In this document: one piece after another, positions 11,777 through 20,557 of the stretch
How positions within the stretch are numbered: position 1 is the stretch's first letter
How the letters are laid out: each line of letters starts with the position of its first letter
Assembly (NCBI GenBank): GCA_958510825.1
Contig: OY294052.1
Coordinates: forward strand, 4,609,816-4,673,815
Direction: 5' to 3'
DNA: 64,000 nucleotides
From: Brachypterus glaber
Taxonomy: Eukaryota; Arthropoda; Insecta; Coleoptera; Kateretidae
Made by a program: the position numbers and the translations under genes
Notes under the pieces: model-generated
What the model was told of the DNA's origin: nothing
The model's database searches: none
What the model saw: the letters and a program-made list of their open reading frames with translations, nothing else

Positions 11777-11966
11777 TGTTAGATATTGATGTCGGAATTA
11801 AAACAATTGTATTATTGAACATAATATATTGAGAAAAAACCTGATCAACATTTACGACCGTTAACAACACGCGACGCCAAGCCCAACTGCGCGCAAGCGC
11901 GTGCTTCGGCATCGAACTCGCTTACATCGAATATACTACATAGAATGCTATATCGAATTTCCAACA
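11777..11966 (-). repeat. 5' LTR of the gypsy element
   Basis: Identical to 6474-6663. It is followed on the outside by CTTC (11967-11970), matching CTTC at 6470-6473. Confidence 0.93.
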
Positions 11967-12703
11967 CTTCGAAAAACCGTAAAAATAATGAAAATCGGCA
12001 GTTTTAATGATAAAAAAATTTTTTGGAACTAAACTAAGCGTGATTTTCATGTATTTCGATCCGCTGAATATGAATCGAAACTTTATTGAGACCACGAGCC
12101 GTTTTAAATGTAAAAAAATCACTCAAACCCTCCAAAATTATGTCTTGTGTTTTTCACAGATTTCAAGTTATTTGATATATCTACGTTATAGAGTATTTAT
12201 TTTAGGCATTAAATCATGTTCAATCAATTTTTTTTCTGTTATGAATGGTCATTTTTACAATTTTTTCGAATTTTTCCAGCTTTAGAGGGTGATTCGACTA
12301 AAAAAATTAAGAATCGAATTGAAGACATCAAAAGATAAAATTTTATCTGAATTGGACCAGAAGAAGTTTTTTTATCATGAAAACTGTATTTTTTCGGAAT
12401 TTTCGAGAGTTTTGTGTGATTTTTTCACATTTAAAATGGCTCGTGGTCTCAATAAAGTTTCGATTCATATTCAGCGGATCGAAATACATGAAAATCACGC
12501 TTAGTTTAGTTCCAAAACATTTTTTTATCATTAAAACTGCCAATTTTCATCATTTTTACGGTTTTTTGAAGTTTTCTCGAAATTCCGAGGGTGTAGGGGT
12601 AAAACTGACCTCGAATTCGGATTCAGCGGACCAAAATACATACCCGTAGGTAGGTCCGGTCAAACGCACATTCTACTTAATTTTTTTTGTGTGCCGGTGT
12701 TAT

Positions 12704-13231
12704 TAATGGTTGTATCTATTTTCAAACTCGATACGTGGTAGGTACGAAGTCTGAAAAAAAAATGTTTAACCCTAGTTCTAATGTTTATTAAACCTTTTTA
12801 CGGGTAGGTAGGGATGTATTAAATAAAAGATTGAAAGATTCTGAGGAAAAAAGGTGTAAAAAATTGGGTTGAAATGGATTTATTTCTACTTTATCTCTGA
12901 CACGAGCAAATCAATCTTTGCGATAGTACGGGATGGAAAATGCGTTAGATTTGACACGAAAAAGGTTCCTGAAATGCATTCACGTCTCCACGGACATTTA
13001 TTTTATCTTATCCTATGGGATAATACTCAATATAATGGTAGAAAGAAATTTAATAATCTGACTCAACACGGAACGATTTCAAAGATTATGCAATTGTAAC
13101 ATAACCTAACTCTTTAGTTTAGATCTTTTTTTTTCGACTGTTTGGTGTTTTTCATGCTAATGGGGAAGCGCAGCCCTCCCCCCAAGTAAAGAAAAAGAGT
13201 ACAATTCGGACGAAAAATATACCTTAGAAGA
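12704..13231. other. Non-coding interval with a dispersed repeat
   Basis: About 13097-13230 (ACATAACCTAACT ... GACGAAAAATATACCTTA) matches 28839-28960, a dispersed repeat pair. No host gene was seen. Confidence 0.4.
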
Positions 13232-13513
13232 TTTAACCTTTTCGGGACGGGGAACGCCCGGCAGCAGATTTACTTTGTCCTATCTGTGCTTTTTTAATGA
13301 AGATTAGCACGGGCGGATTTATTTCATTATAAGGGGGGGCATCCATAAGGAATGGCCCTTATGCCTCCCCCCCCTAAATCCGCTCCTGGGTGCTAGCACT
13401 ATTTAGTGCTGATGGCAATTTTTTCGCAGCGAGTCATGGGAAAGGTGCTGTTGGTGAAATAGGAAGGGAAAAATTAATGCAACTCCGATCGTTTTCCGTC
13501 CCGAAAAGGTTAA
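13232..13513. mobile_element. Short inverted-repeat element with a nested palindrome
   Basis: TTAACCTTTTCGGGACGG at the left is mirrored by CCGTCCCGAAAAGGTTAA at the right. Inside, about 13308-13388 forms a second palindrome around GGCGGATTTA / TAAATCCGC with C-rich arms. It is non-coding. Confidence 0.5.
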
Positions 13514-14302
13514 AATCCCTAAAAATAAGAAAAAGCCCCCCGGCCCTCAAATTCAATGCTTTTAAAATGACTTTTTTAACTATTTTGCTTGTTAGCTTTT
13601 CAAAAAAAAAATTAATAAATTGTTTTTCAAATTTCGACGTGAAAGTGCGTGACCTTGAAAATTCTAATGAAAATTGACTGCGGTGCATAACTTGCTTACC
13701 AAAATTGCAAAAAAGTCTGGCTACACCCTGCACCCTTATCTGTTTAAAAGCAAATAGGCCATAATATGTCATAAATAGAACATAAAAAACCTAGCTCAGT
13801 CCCCCCATGAAAAAATCCTGGGTGCGCCACTGCTTTCATAGGACGGTAGTGTAGTACTGCTGTTAAAATTACAACTATTATTTTTTTAATCCATGTAAAA
13901 ATGCAACTTTTTCGAATTTCAAGCTGGGTCGGGGGAGGCTCCCCTCACAACGTTTTCTCGATATTTCATAACCTTCTTAATCTGAAAATACTAAAAAAAA
14001 GATTTTTCGGAGGTTTTAGTAACGGGTGATGCCGGTAAAAATCAAAAGAGAAGAAGAATGAGAAGGTATATTTCAAATAAACATAATTTACGTCTTTATT
14101 GAGCACAATAAAACTAAAATAAAAGTCATTAAGACTCGGTCATAAATTAGGTCTTGTACATATTTCTTTTTAGACGAAGCATAAGCTAAAAGTTCTTATC
14201 AACATAAGATTTAGTACCTATAAAAGGCCATACTAGGCCAGTCAAATTATATCAAATAGTGATGAAGAGAACATTTTTATCCATAAATAACCTACCATGA
14301 CT
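13514..14302. other. Non-coding interval with a dispersed repeat
   Basis: About 13850-13960 resembles 55105-55190 (CTGCTxTAAAATTACAACT and following). No gene is recognised. Confidence 0.35.
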
Positions 14303-14375
14303 TGGGTTAGTTGGCTAGCGCGTCTACATGACAAGCCAACTAGCCAAGCTAGCATGAGTTCGATTTTCACTGGCG
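14303..14375 (+). ncRNA. tRNA-like Pol III promoter module (possible SINE head)
   Basis: TGGGTTAGTTGG (14303-14314) fits the tRNA A-box. GAGTTCGATTTTC (14356-14368) fits a degenerate B-box at tRNA spacing, and TGAG-loop-TTCA can form a T-arm. A cloverleaf with a proper acceptor stem is not evident, so it is not a functional tRNA. Sequence downstream runs into an AATAATAATA stretch, so a tRNA-derived SINE is possible. Confidence 0.35.
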
Positions 14376-14647
14376 CCGATCGATTTGCCTTTTTCAGTAT
14401 CAAAATAAAAAATCATTCTCAATAATAATAGTATATTAAAGAACTAGTTTCATAACATGCGTTTTTAGCGTACGAGTACAAGTTTAGAAAACGAGACGCT
14501 TACGGCGAGTTGTCTAAAGTACTAGTGCGCTAAAAACGTGTTATCAAACGAGTGCTTTATGCTATATTTTTCTATTTTGCTCTAAAATTTTAAAAAGCTT
14601 ACATTTAAATTGATGACCGATTTAGGGATTTTTGTTTTGGGTTGGCA

Positions 14648-14762
14648 TTACAATTTTCGCAATGTTTGAAATTCATAGAACAAATGATATTTTGATATAT
14701 TTTATAGTCACGTGTTCTCGTTTTCACTGCAAGTAACCAAGCCACAGTTTTAACACGGTAAA
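14648..14762. repeat. Direct repeat flanking the Penelope-like fragment, left copy
   Basis: About 110 bp beginning TTACAATTTTCGC are repeated with moderate divergence at 15979-16086, on the far side of the Penelope-like remnant. The spacing is consistent with a partly duplicated or tandemly inserted element. Confidence 0.55.
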
Positions 14763-15249
14763 AAATAACCTAAACGAGACGAGACAAGAATTTAATCGTC
14801 GAGAAATGGTCAAGATTAACCTAAACTTGCCTCTCGAGCAATGTACACTATTTTTCCTACAAAATTAAAACGCACAGTTTCGTTTTATAAAAATATTAAA
14901 AAACTTGGACTTTTAAGTTTCTAAACTTACTCTGTTTTTACTTAGCTGCTCTGACAATGTTTCATCGCTCCCCTTCGAACCATTCTCCCGTGGGATATGA
15001 AAACCAATATATTTTGCAAAAAAGCAATCCGTTTAGAGAAAACCGAAGCAATGAAAAAATAATATCGTGCAAGGTAAAAAATTATGATGAGAAAAAGCCG
15101 GAAAATGCTATAATTTATGAATCCTGGGGAAAAAGCATAGATAGGACAGTAAAACTGACATTTTTGATCGGATTTCTTATATTAACAATTAAATTACATA
15201 TAAAGAACTTAGACTTTCGGGTTTAGACCGTGTTAATGGATTTTCACTT

Positions 15250-15290
15250 TCCGACGTTTCGTCTCTTACTACTAGAGACATCTTCAGGGA
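15250..15290 (-). ncRNA. Hammerhead-ribozyme-like motif downstream of the Penelope-like ORF
   Basis: The minus strand reads CTGAAGA, a 5-bp helix with a short loop (TCTCT/AGAGA), CGAAA and then CGTC. TCC before and GGA after could pair as stem I. Hammerhead motifs in the terminal repeats of Penelope-like elements are established knowledge. The extra base after CTGAAGA and the minimal stem III mean activity is not certain. Confidence 0.45.
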
Positions 15291-15330
15291 TTAATCTGAA
15301 ACTAAGTTTCGAATCAACTTGTGTCACTAT

Positions 15331-15975
15331 TTATGACGAGTTGTGGTTATTCACCCGTGACGAGCTTTTTCCTATCAAAGACTTCCATATTGCAGGTAAG
15401 TGGTAACCAGTGTCCCGATTGATATTGTTAGGATGCTTGATGATTTCTATCGATTCCCGTATCTTCCTTGGCATTTTTCTGTTTTCTGTTAATATTTGTT
15501 TTGTTTCAGACAAATTGATTTTATGACCTGTTTCATGTACATGTTCGGCTACTGCCGATAAGGAAATTTGTTTCTTTCTTATATTGCGCTCATGTTCTTG
15601 AAGTCTTGTAGAAATTTTTCTCTTAGTTTCACCTATGTAAACCGTACCACAGGAGCAGGGTATTTTATATACGCCTTCTAAACTCAGGGGTATTTTGTCT
15701 TTTGTTGAAGTCAAACATTGACCTAATTTTTGGTTGGACCGAAATATAGGCTTAATATTTGACTTTTTCAAAAGTTTACCTATTTTATCCGTGATACCGC
15801 TTACATAGGGAAGTATAACTTGTGTCTGTCTGTCATTGTCACTATTGTCCTGTTGTTTGGGTCTGGGATTTCTGTATTTGTATATGGTCTTATTAATGTC
15901 TTTTTTGGTATAACCGTTCATGGTCAAGGCTTTGGTTAGTTTAAGGAGTTCTGTGTCTAGGGAATTCTTGTCTGA
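15331..15975 (-). pseudogene. Penelope-like element, C-terminal fragment with GIY-YIG endonuclease
   Basis: The open frame from about 15975 to the stop at 15331 encodes the end of a Penelope-like retroelement protein. It has a linker with ELLKLTKALTMNGY, then a GIY-YIG nuclease domain: GVYKIPCSCG with Gly-Val-Tyr, YIGET about ten residues on, and the conserved Arg/His-Glu-rich helix (STRLQEHERN). The telomerase-like reverse transcriptase that should precede it is missing, so the element is 5'-truncated near 15978. The downstream minus-strand sequence carries the hammerhead-like motif. It is non-autonomous. Confidence 0.82.
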
Positions 15976-15978
15976 AAA

Positions 15979-16086
15979 TTACAATTTTCGCTGTTTGAAA
16001 TTCATAGAACAAACGATATATTTTGATATCTTTTATAGTCAGCTCTTCTCTTTTTCACTGCAAGTAACCAAGCCTCAATTTTTAAA
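15979..16086. repeat. Direct repeat flanking the Penelope-like fragment, right copy
   Basis: Starts TTACAATTTTCGCTGTTTGA and parallels 14648-14762. It directly abuts the truncation point of the Penelope-like coding remnant. Confidence 0.55.
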
Positions 16087-16273
16087 ATTAAATTAAAACA
16101 CAATTTCGTAGTAAACTAAACTTAAAAGCGATATTGAAATTTGCACTGAAAACGCCAATCGATTGTCCTCTGTCCTGTATTGCAAATCCAAAAGAAAAAA
16201 AAAAGTACAAACCTCTTATCAGAACACGCAAAATAAGCTTATGATAAGAGTCGCAAAATATAAAAAAAAAATA

Positions 16274-16583
16274 TTTTATCCAATACATACAGATAATAAG
16301 ACTTTTTACCAACTTTATTTTAAATAGATAAACTCAATAATAACCCCCGCGTGGCTTTTACTTTATTGAGTGGATAATTATTTATTTTACCCACTCAACT
16401 GTCACTTGTCAAATTATTTTCTTGTAAATGTGATTAAAATTTTTAATAAAAATATGAATTCCTAAGCTATTTATTGGATAAAACCTTGTATGGCACTCAT
16501 GGGTAAACCGATTTTGCCCTCTCAAAAATTAATAATTTTCTCATGGGCAATATCTTACTTTACCCACTAGTACCATAAATAAA
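16274..16583 (+). mobile_element. MITE family B, copy 1
   Basis: Begins TTTATCCAATACATACAGAT and ends near ACTAGTACCATAAATAA. It shares its whole length with copies at 18151-18420 (inverted), 28191-28524 and 57384-57717. This copy lacks the internal AACCTGC/GCAGGTT hairpin of the two longest copies. It is non-coding. Confidence 0.8.
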
Positions 16584-16632
16584 CTATTGTTTCTTCAAAT
16601 ATTAGGTATGTTCTATAAAGTATGTATAAATA

Positions 16633-17136
16633 GGTTATGGTTATGGTTATGGTTATTAGGGTGGAGGGTAGCTATCTACACGCACTTAGGCCACTTAGCT
16701 TAGCCCATTGTACTACCTCCCTTTGGTCGCAGCAATTTAACCTCTCAGCCATCCAATTCTTTGAATATATCTAAGAAGATGTCTGGGAGTGATGCTGCTT
16801 ATACAGGCCATGTCGAGCCAGTACTCGTCTAGCATGGACCCTCTTATTAAGGCTAACGCTGGACAGTGACATAACACATGTTCCATTGTTTCCTCTTCCA
16901 TGTAGCATCCTCTACAGATGGGGTCGACTGGTCCCCATGATGTTAAAATGCTTATTTAGTTTGCAGTGACCTGTTACGATGCTTGCAAACTGTCTTAGGT
17001 TATCCCTTTTTAGTTGCATACAAGAGCGTGCTGTCTTTTCACACGGAGTGGGAAGGGCTCCTCTTGTATGTTTACAGTCGTTTCTCGTAATCCAATTACG
17101 GGTTATCAAAAAACATAAATATTTGCATTTAACCAC
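16633..17136 (-). pseudogene. 3' end of a non-LTR retrotransposon (jockey/R1-like), frameshifted
   Basis: The minus strand reads a C-terminal LINE region: TGHCKLNKHFNIMGT, then in another frame VDPICRGCYMEEETMEHVLC and CPALA. That is the CxxC...H...C cluster normal after the RT/RNase H of jockey/R1-type LINEs, with LLRYIQRIGWL following. A frameshift near 16925 separates the two parts. The element ends in a tail of (ATAACC)n, seen as GGTTAT repeats at 16633-16656. It is 5'-truncated near 17100. Confidence 0.75.
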
Positions 17137-17720
17137 AAAAATATTTCACATTGTTTATTTTTAACCATAGTAAAGTTGTAAATAATACAGTAATTGGATT
17201 AAAGAATGGGGTCACGTTTTTCAAATAAACCATTACTATAATTTATTAAACGTTTTTACTTTCGAGCGTCCTCGGAGAGAAGAAAGTATTGTTACTGGAA
17301 AAAAAGTTTTTCAGATTTTATGTATTTAGGGGCTGTCCATATATTACGTAACGCAATTTTTCAAAAAGATTGACCCCCTTCCCCCCCTGTGTAACAAACT
17401 GTCACTTTTACCAACACTAGGTACCTCTTTTTACACTGAGTGTCACATATAACACGTATATTGTTTATGCACAGGTACACAAAATAGTACACACATTGGT
17501 GTTTTGTGAGTACACATTTCGCGAGAAAATGTATCATCGCCGATGATTCATCGGCAAGATCACGCAAGAACGGCCGTAAGATTATTTTTTAATATCAATG
17601 TCAGTTTTTTTACTGATTACAATATTATTTAAATATGCATAGTTTCGTCAATTTTTGTGTGAAAAGGGGAATTATGGGCCACTAAATAGTAATTTATGTT
17701 GAAATAAAAATACATCTGCC

Positions 17721-17732
17721 AAGCTTAGGAAA
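17721..17732. repeat. Target-site duplication of the LINE, left
   Basis: AAGCTTAGGAAA here and at 18106-18117 flank the LINE insert. The uninterrupted copy of the host element has it once (2631-2642). Confidence 0.85.
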
Positions 17733-18105
17733 TTATTATTATTATTATTACGAAAAAATATGAGTGAAGGTTTAAAACCTATAATACTCATTTGACCTAA
17801 TTTTACAATACGAAATTATCATATCTGATTTTAAAAATGTTGGAGTTACTGGCAGACACAACTTCTTCAGGAAGTGAGTTCCATTTGTGGAACACACGGA
17901 CAGGCAGGGTGAATTCTTTGTACGTGGTTCTAAAGGTAGGTCTCTTTAGCTTCTTGGAGTGGCCACGAAGTCGATCATCCTCTGCTAGTTTGAACAGGTG
18001 GGTTAAAGAGGACTGAATATTAATTGAGTTGAAGGTGCAGATCATATCGCCCCGCAAATAACGATCGTTTATTGATGGAAGTCTTAGGCGGTGTTCATAC
18101 GAAGG
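17733..18105 (-). pseudogene. 5'-truncated non-LTR retrotransposon 3' end
   Basis: The minus-strand frame 17803-18057 encodes an 84-residue C-terminus typical of LINE reverse transcriptases: LAEDDRLRGHSKKL, then FHKWNSLPEEVVSA and a final FKIRYDNF. A (TAA)n tail closes the 3' end (plus strand ATTATTATT from 17733). It is flanked by perfect 12-bp duplications, with a matching empty site in MITE-A copy 1. Confidence 0.85.
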
Positions 18106-18150
18106 AAGCTTAGGAAATAAACATTAAATTTATTAAATTCCGTTACGTAA

Positions 18151-18420
18151 TAGTTATTTATGGTACTAGTGGGCAATATCGGTTTAGCCATGAGTGCCAT
18201 ACAAGGTTTTATCCAATAAATAGCTTAGGAATTCATATTTTTTTTAAAAATTTTAATGACATTTACAAGAAAATAATTTGACAAGTGACAGTTGAGTGGG
18301 TAAAATAAATAATTATCCACTCAATAAAGTAAAAACCACGCGGGGGTTATTATTGAGTTTATCTATTTAAAATAAAGCTGATAATTGTCTCATTATCTGT
18401 ATGTATTGGATAAAAATTTT
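18151..18420 (-). mobile_element. MITE family B, copy 2 (inverted, internally deleted)
   Basis: Starts TAGTTATTTATGGTACTAGT and ends in ATCTGTATGTATTGGATAAA, the inverse of copy 1. The segment between the left terminus and AGCCATGAGTGCC is shortened. With copy 1 it forms an inverted pair about 1.57 kb apart. Confidence 0.8.
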
Positions 18421-18790
18421 TGTTTGTTGGTAACTATGTTTTGGCATTAGATGTCACAAATTACATGTGCGCACATTTTCAAAGAAAATGTTTATTAAAT
18501 TTTACTCTAAGTCGGAAGAAAATGGGTTCCATTTCTTTAAAACTCTATTTGGTAATAACAGAATGAAGAAAGAATATGATTAATAAAATTAAAAAATAAA
18601 AATAAAATGTTTGAAAAAAGTTTTTTTCGTTTTTTTTTTATTATTTTGTGTGTCATTTGTGTTTCGTTTTTCAAAAAAAAAGAACTTTTTTTAATTTTTT
18701 TTTAATATTTGGGAAAATGCAATATACCATTTACTGTGAATAATAATATAATGGAATACGTAGCAATACATATCTTCACGGCTTGTTTTT

Positions 18791-19013
18791 AATTACACAG
18801 GTTTACAAAAAAAAAAGTCAGGACTATTTGACCGGACCATGGTATTCCTAGGTATTAGGATCACCATTTTGACCTCAAATGACCTTGAAATCTCGTTTTC
18901 CTGACGTGATGAGGCAAAACTGACCCCGGGATCTGATTCAGGGCACCAAAATACCTAGGAATACCATGATCCGGTCAAATAGTCCTGACTTTTTTTTTGT
19001 AAACCTGTGTTAT
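18791..19013. mobile_element. Palindromic element at the head of a tandem array
   Basis: AATTACACAGGTTTACAAAA at the left mirrors TTTTGTAAACCTGTGTTA at the right. The arms contain ATTTGACCGGACCATGGTAT and its inverse. It is the same family as the split palindrome at 6338-12703. Confidence 0.7.
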
Positions 19014-19815
19014 TGTCCCAAATAAGGGTTTACTGATGAACAAAAGAACTGGCGTACAAGAAAAAAGTTGAAATTTGTAGATATTGTCGCGGGGCGCTCC
19101 TAAAAATCACCATTTTGACCTCAAATGACCTTGAAATCTCGTTTTCCTGACGTGATGAGGCAAAACTGACCCCGGCATCTGATTCAGGGCACCAAAATAC
19201 CTAGGAATACCATGGTCCGGTCAAATAGTCCTGACTTTTTTTTTTGTAAACCTGTGTTATTGTCCCAAATAAGGGTTTACTGATGAACAAAAGAACTGGC
19301 GTACAAGAAAAAAGTTGAAATTTGTAGATATTGTCGCGGGGCGCTCCTAAAAATCACCATTTTGACCTTAAATGACCTTGAAATCTCGTTTTCATGACGT
19401 GATGAGGCAAAACTGACCCCGGGTCTGATTCAGGGCACCAAAATACCTAGGAATACCATGGTCCGGTCAAATAGTCCTGACTTTTTTTTTGTAAACCTGT
19501 GTTATTGTCCCAAATAAGGGTTTACTGATGAACAAAAGAACTGGCGTACAAGAAAAAAGTTGAAATTTGTAGATATTGTCGCGGGGCGCTCCTAAAAATC
19601 ACCATTTTGACCTTAAATGACCTTGAAATCTCGTTTTCATGACGTGATGAGGCAAAACTGACCCCGGGATCTGATTCAGGGCACCAAAATACCTAGGAAT
19701 ACCATGGTCCGGTCAAATAGTCCTGACTTTTTTTTTGTAAACCTGTGTTATTGTCCCAAATAAGGGTTTACTGATGAACAAAAGAACTGGCGTACAAGAA
19801 AAAAATAGAAATTTG
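18867..19815 (+). repeat. ~245-bp tandem repeat, about 3.7 copies
   Basis: TCACCATTTTGACC recurs near 18870, 19108, 19354 and 19599 (steps of about 238, 246 and 245). Each unit spans the right half of the palindromic element plus ~90 bp of flank containing GTCGCGGGGCGCTCC. Copies are nearly identical, so amplification is recent. Confidence 0.85.
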
Positions 19816-20130
19816 TAAATTAGTGTTATCAGGCTTAAACAACAACGTAAAACAAGCTCTAATGAAAATCATATTAAACTATGACATCATTCCTAATTAG
19901 ATTTTATAAAATATGTTTGACGTTTTAAATTTTAAATCTAATTACAGCGATTTAAAATTGTCAGAAGGATTTTCCAACAGACTGAGTCTGTTATGAGATA
20001 AACTTTGAATTTATAAAATAACTTCGCCTTTAAAATAATACTCTTCATTCCCCAACAAAAAATTCAAAGACCTTATAGGTAAATGTACACAGCACGGCAC
20101 TCTAAAATCGTGTATAAGTTTGATAAGAGT
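19816..20130. other. Non-coding interval
   Basis: No gene or terminal repeats were recognised. Confidence 0.35.
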
Positions 20131-20557
20131 ACACGGAAAAAAAAAATTATAGCTAGGAGCGCTATAACACACATACCAAGCAAATTATAATCGCTTATTA
20201 TATAAATACAAGGCTTTCTCTTACAATTGTGGCAGTCAGTGTAAAAATTTGTATGAAATACTTTAATTGTTTAGTGAATAATAAAATATAACAAATAGTA
20301 TGGCATTTATAGCTTAAATAGATTTAATTATTGTCCGTGCTAATAATTTTTATAATATAATAAAATTTCTGTAAATTTATAATAGTGCCTGTAATAAATA
20401 TAATCGTGTCTGTAATATATATAATCGTTTCCAATTTATTTTTAACATTATTAGTTATTGTGTCCCTTATAATCTATAGCTTAAATCACTATAATTTGCC
20501 ACTGTTACCAAATATCTTATAATGTATAGCGCAGAGCCCACTAATTTCTTTCCGTGT
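20131..20557. mobile_element. Putative small inverted-repeat element
   Basis: ACACGGAAAA at the left is mirrored by TTTCCGTGT at the right. The interior is rich in TATAAT / ATTATA words in both orientations. Non-coding and of uncertain family. Confidence 0.35.

Larger units (their letters stand above)
6474..11966 (-). mobile_element. Ty3/gypsy-type LTR retrotransposon, structurally near intact
   Basis: It has two identical 190-bp LTRs, a gag-protease frame and a pol frame (RT, RNase H, integrase), all reading on the minus strand. CTTC directly flanks both outer ends (6470-6473 and 11967-11970), a 4-bp target duplication. No envelope-like frame follows pol. Just inside the 5' LTR the minus strand reads TCAGAAGTGG, which resembles part of a tRNA-Leu-type primer site. 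That is an inference, and no clear polypurine tract was found. The identical LTRs imply a recent insertion. Confidence 0.92.
6338..12703. mobile_element. Long palindromic (foldback) element, split by the gypsy insertion
   Basis: The left part 6338-6473 (ACACCGGCACACACAAAAAA onward) is the inverse of about 12570-12703. The left-centre 11971-12140 is the inverse of about 12380-12560. Removing 6474-11970 leaves one near-perfect palindrome of roughly 870 bp with arms of about 310 bp. It has no coding capacity. The subterminal text TTTGACCGGACC ... GGTCAGTTT is shared with the palindrome at 18791-19013, so the two belong to one family. Confidence 0.7.
17329..18150. mobile_element. MITE family A, second copy, interrupted and right-truncated
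   Basis: The left end GGGGCTGTCCATATATTACG matches 2030 onward. The interior matches 2330-2680, with a deletion relative to that copy. A LINE fragment sits at 17733-18105. The right end stops at CGTTACGTAA (18141-18150), where MITE family B begins, so the true right terminus is lost. Confidence 0.75.

Noticed and set aside
16633..16656. GGTTAT repeats as a telomeric tract
   Set aside because: They sit exactly at the 3' end of a LINE fragment as its tail and are only ~4 units. Insect telomeres are usually TTAGG.
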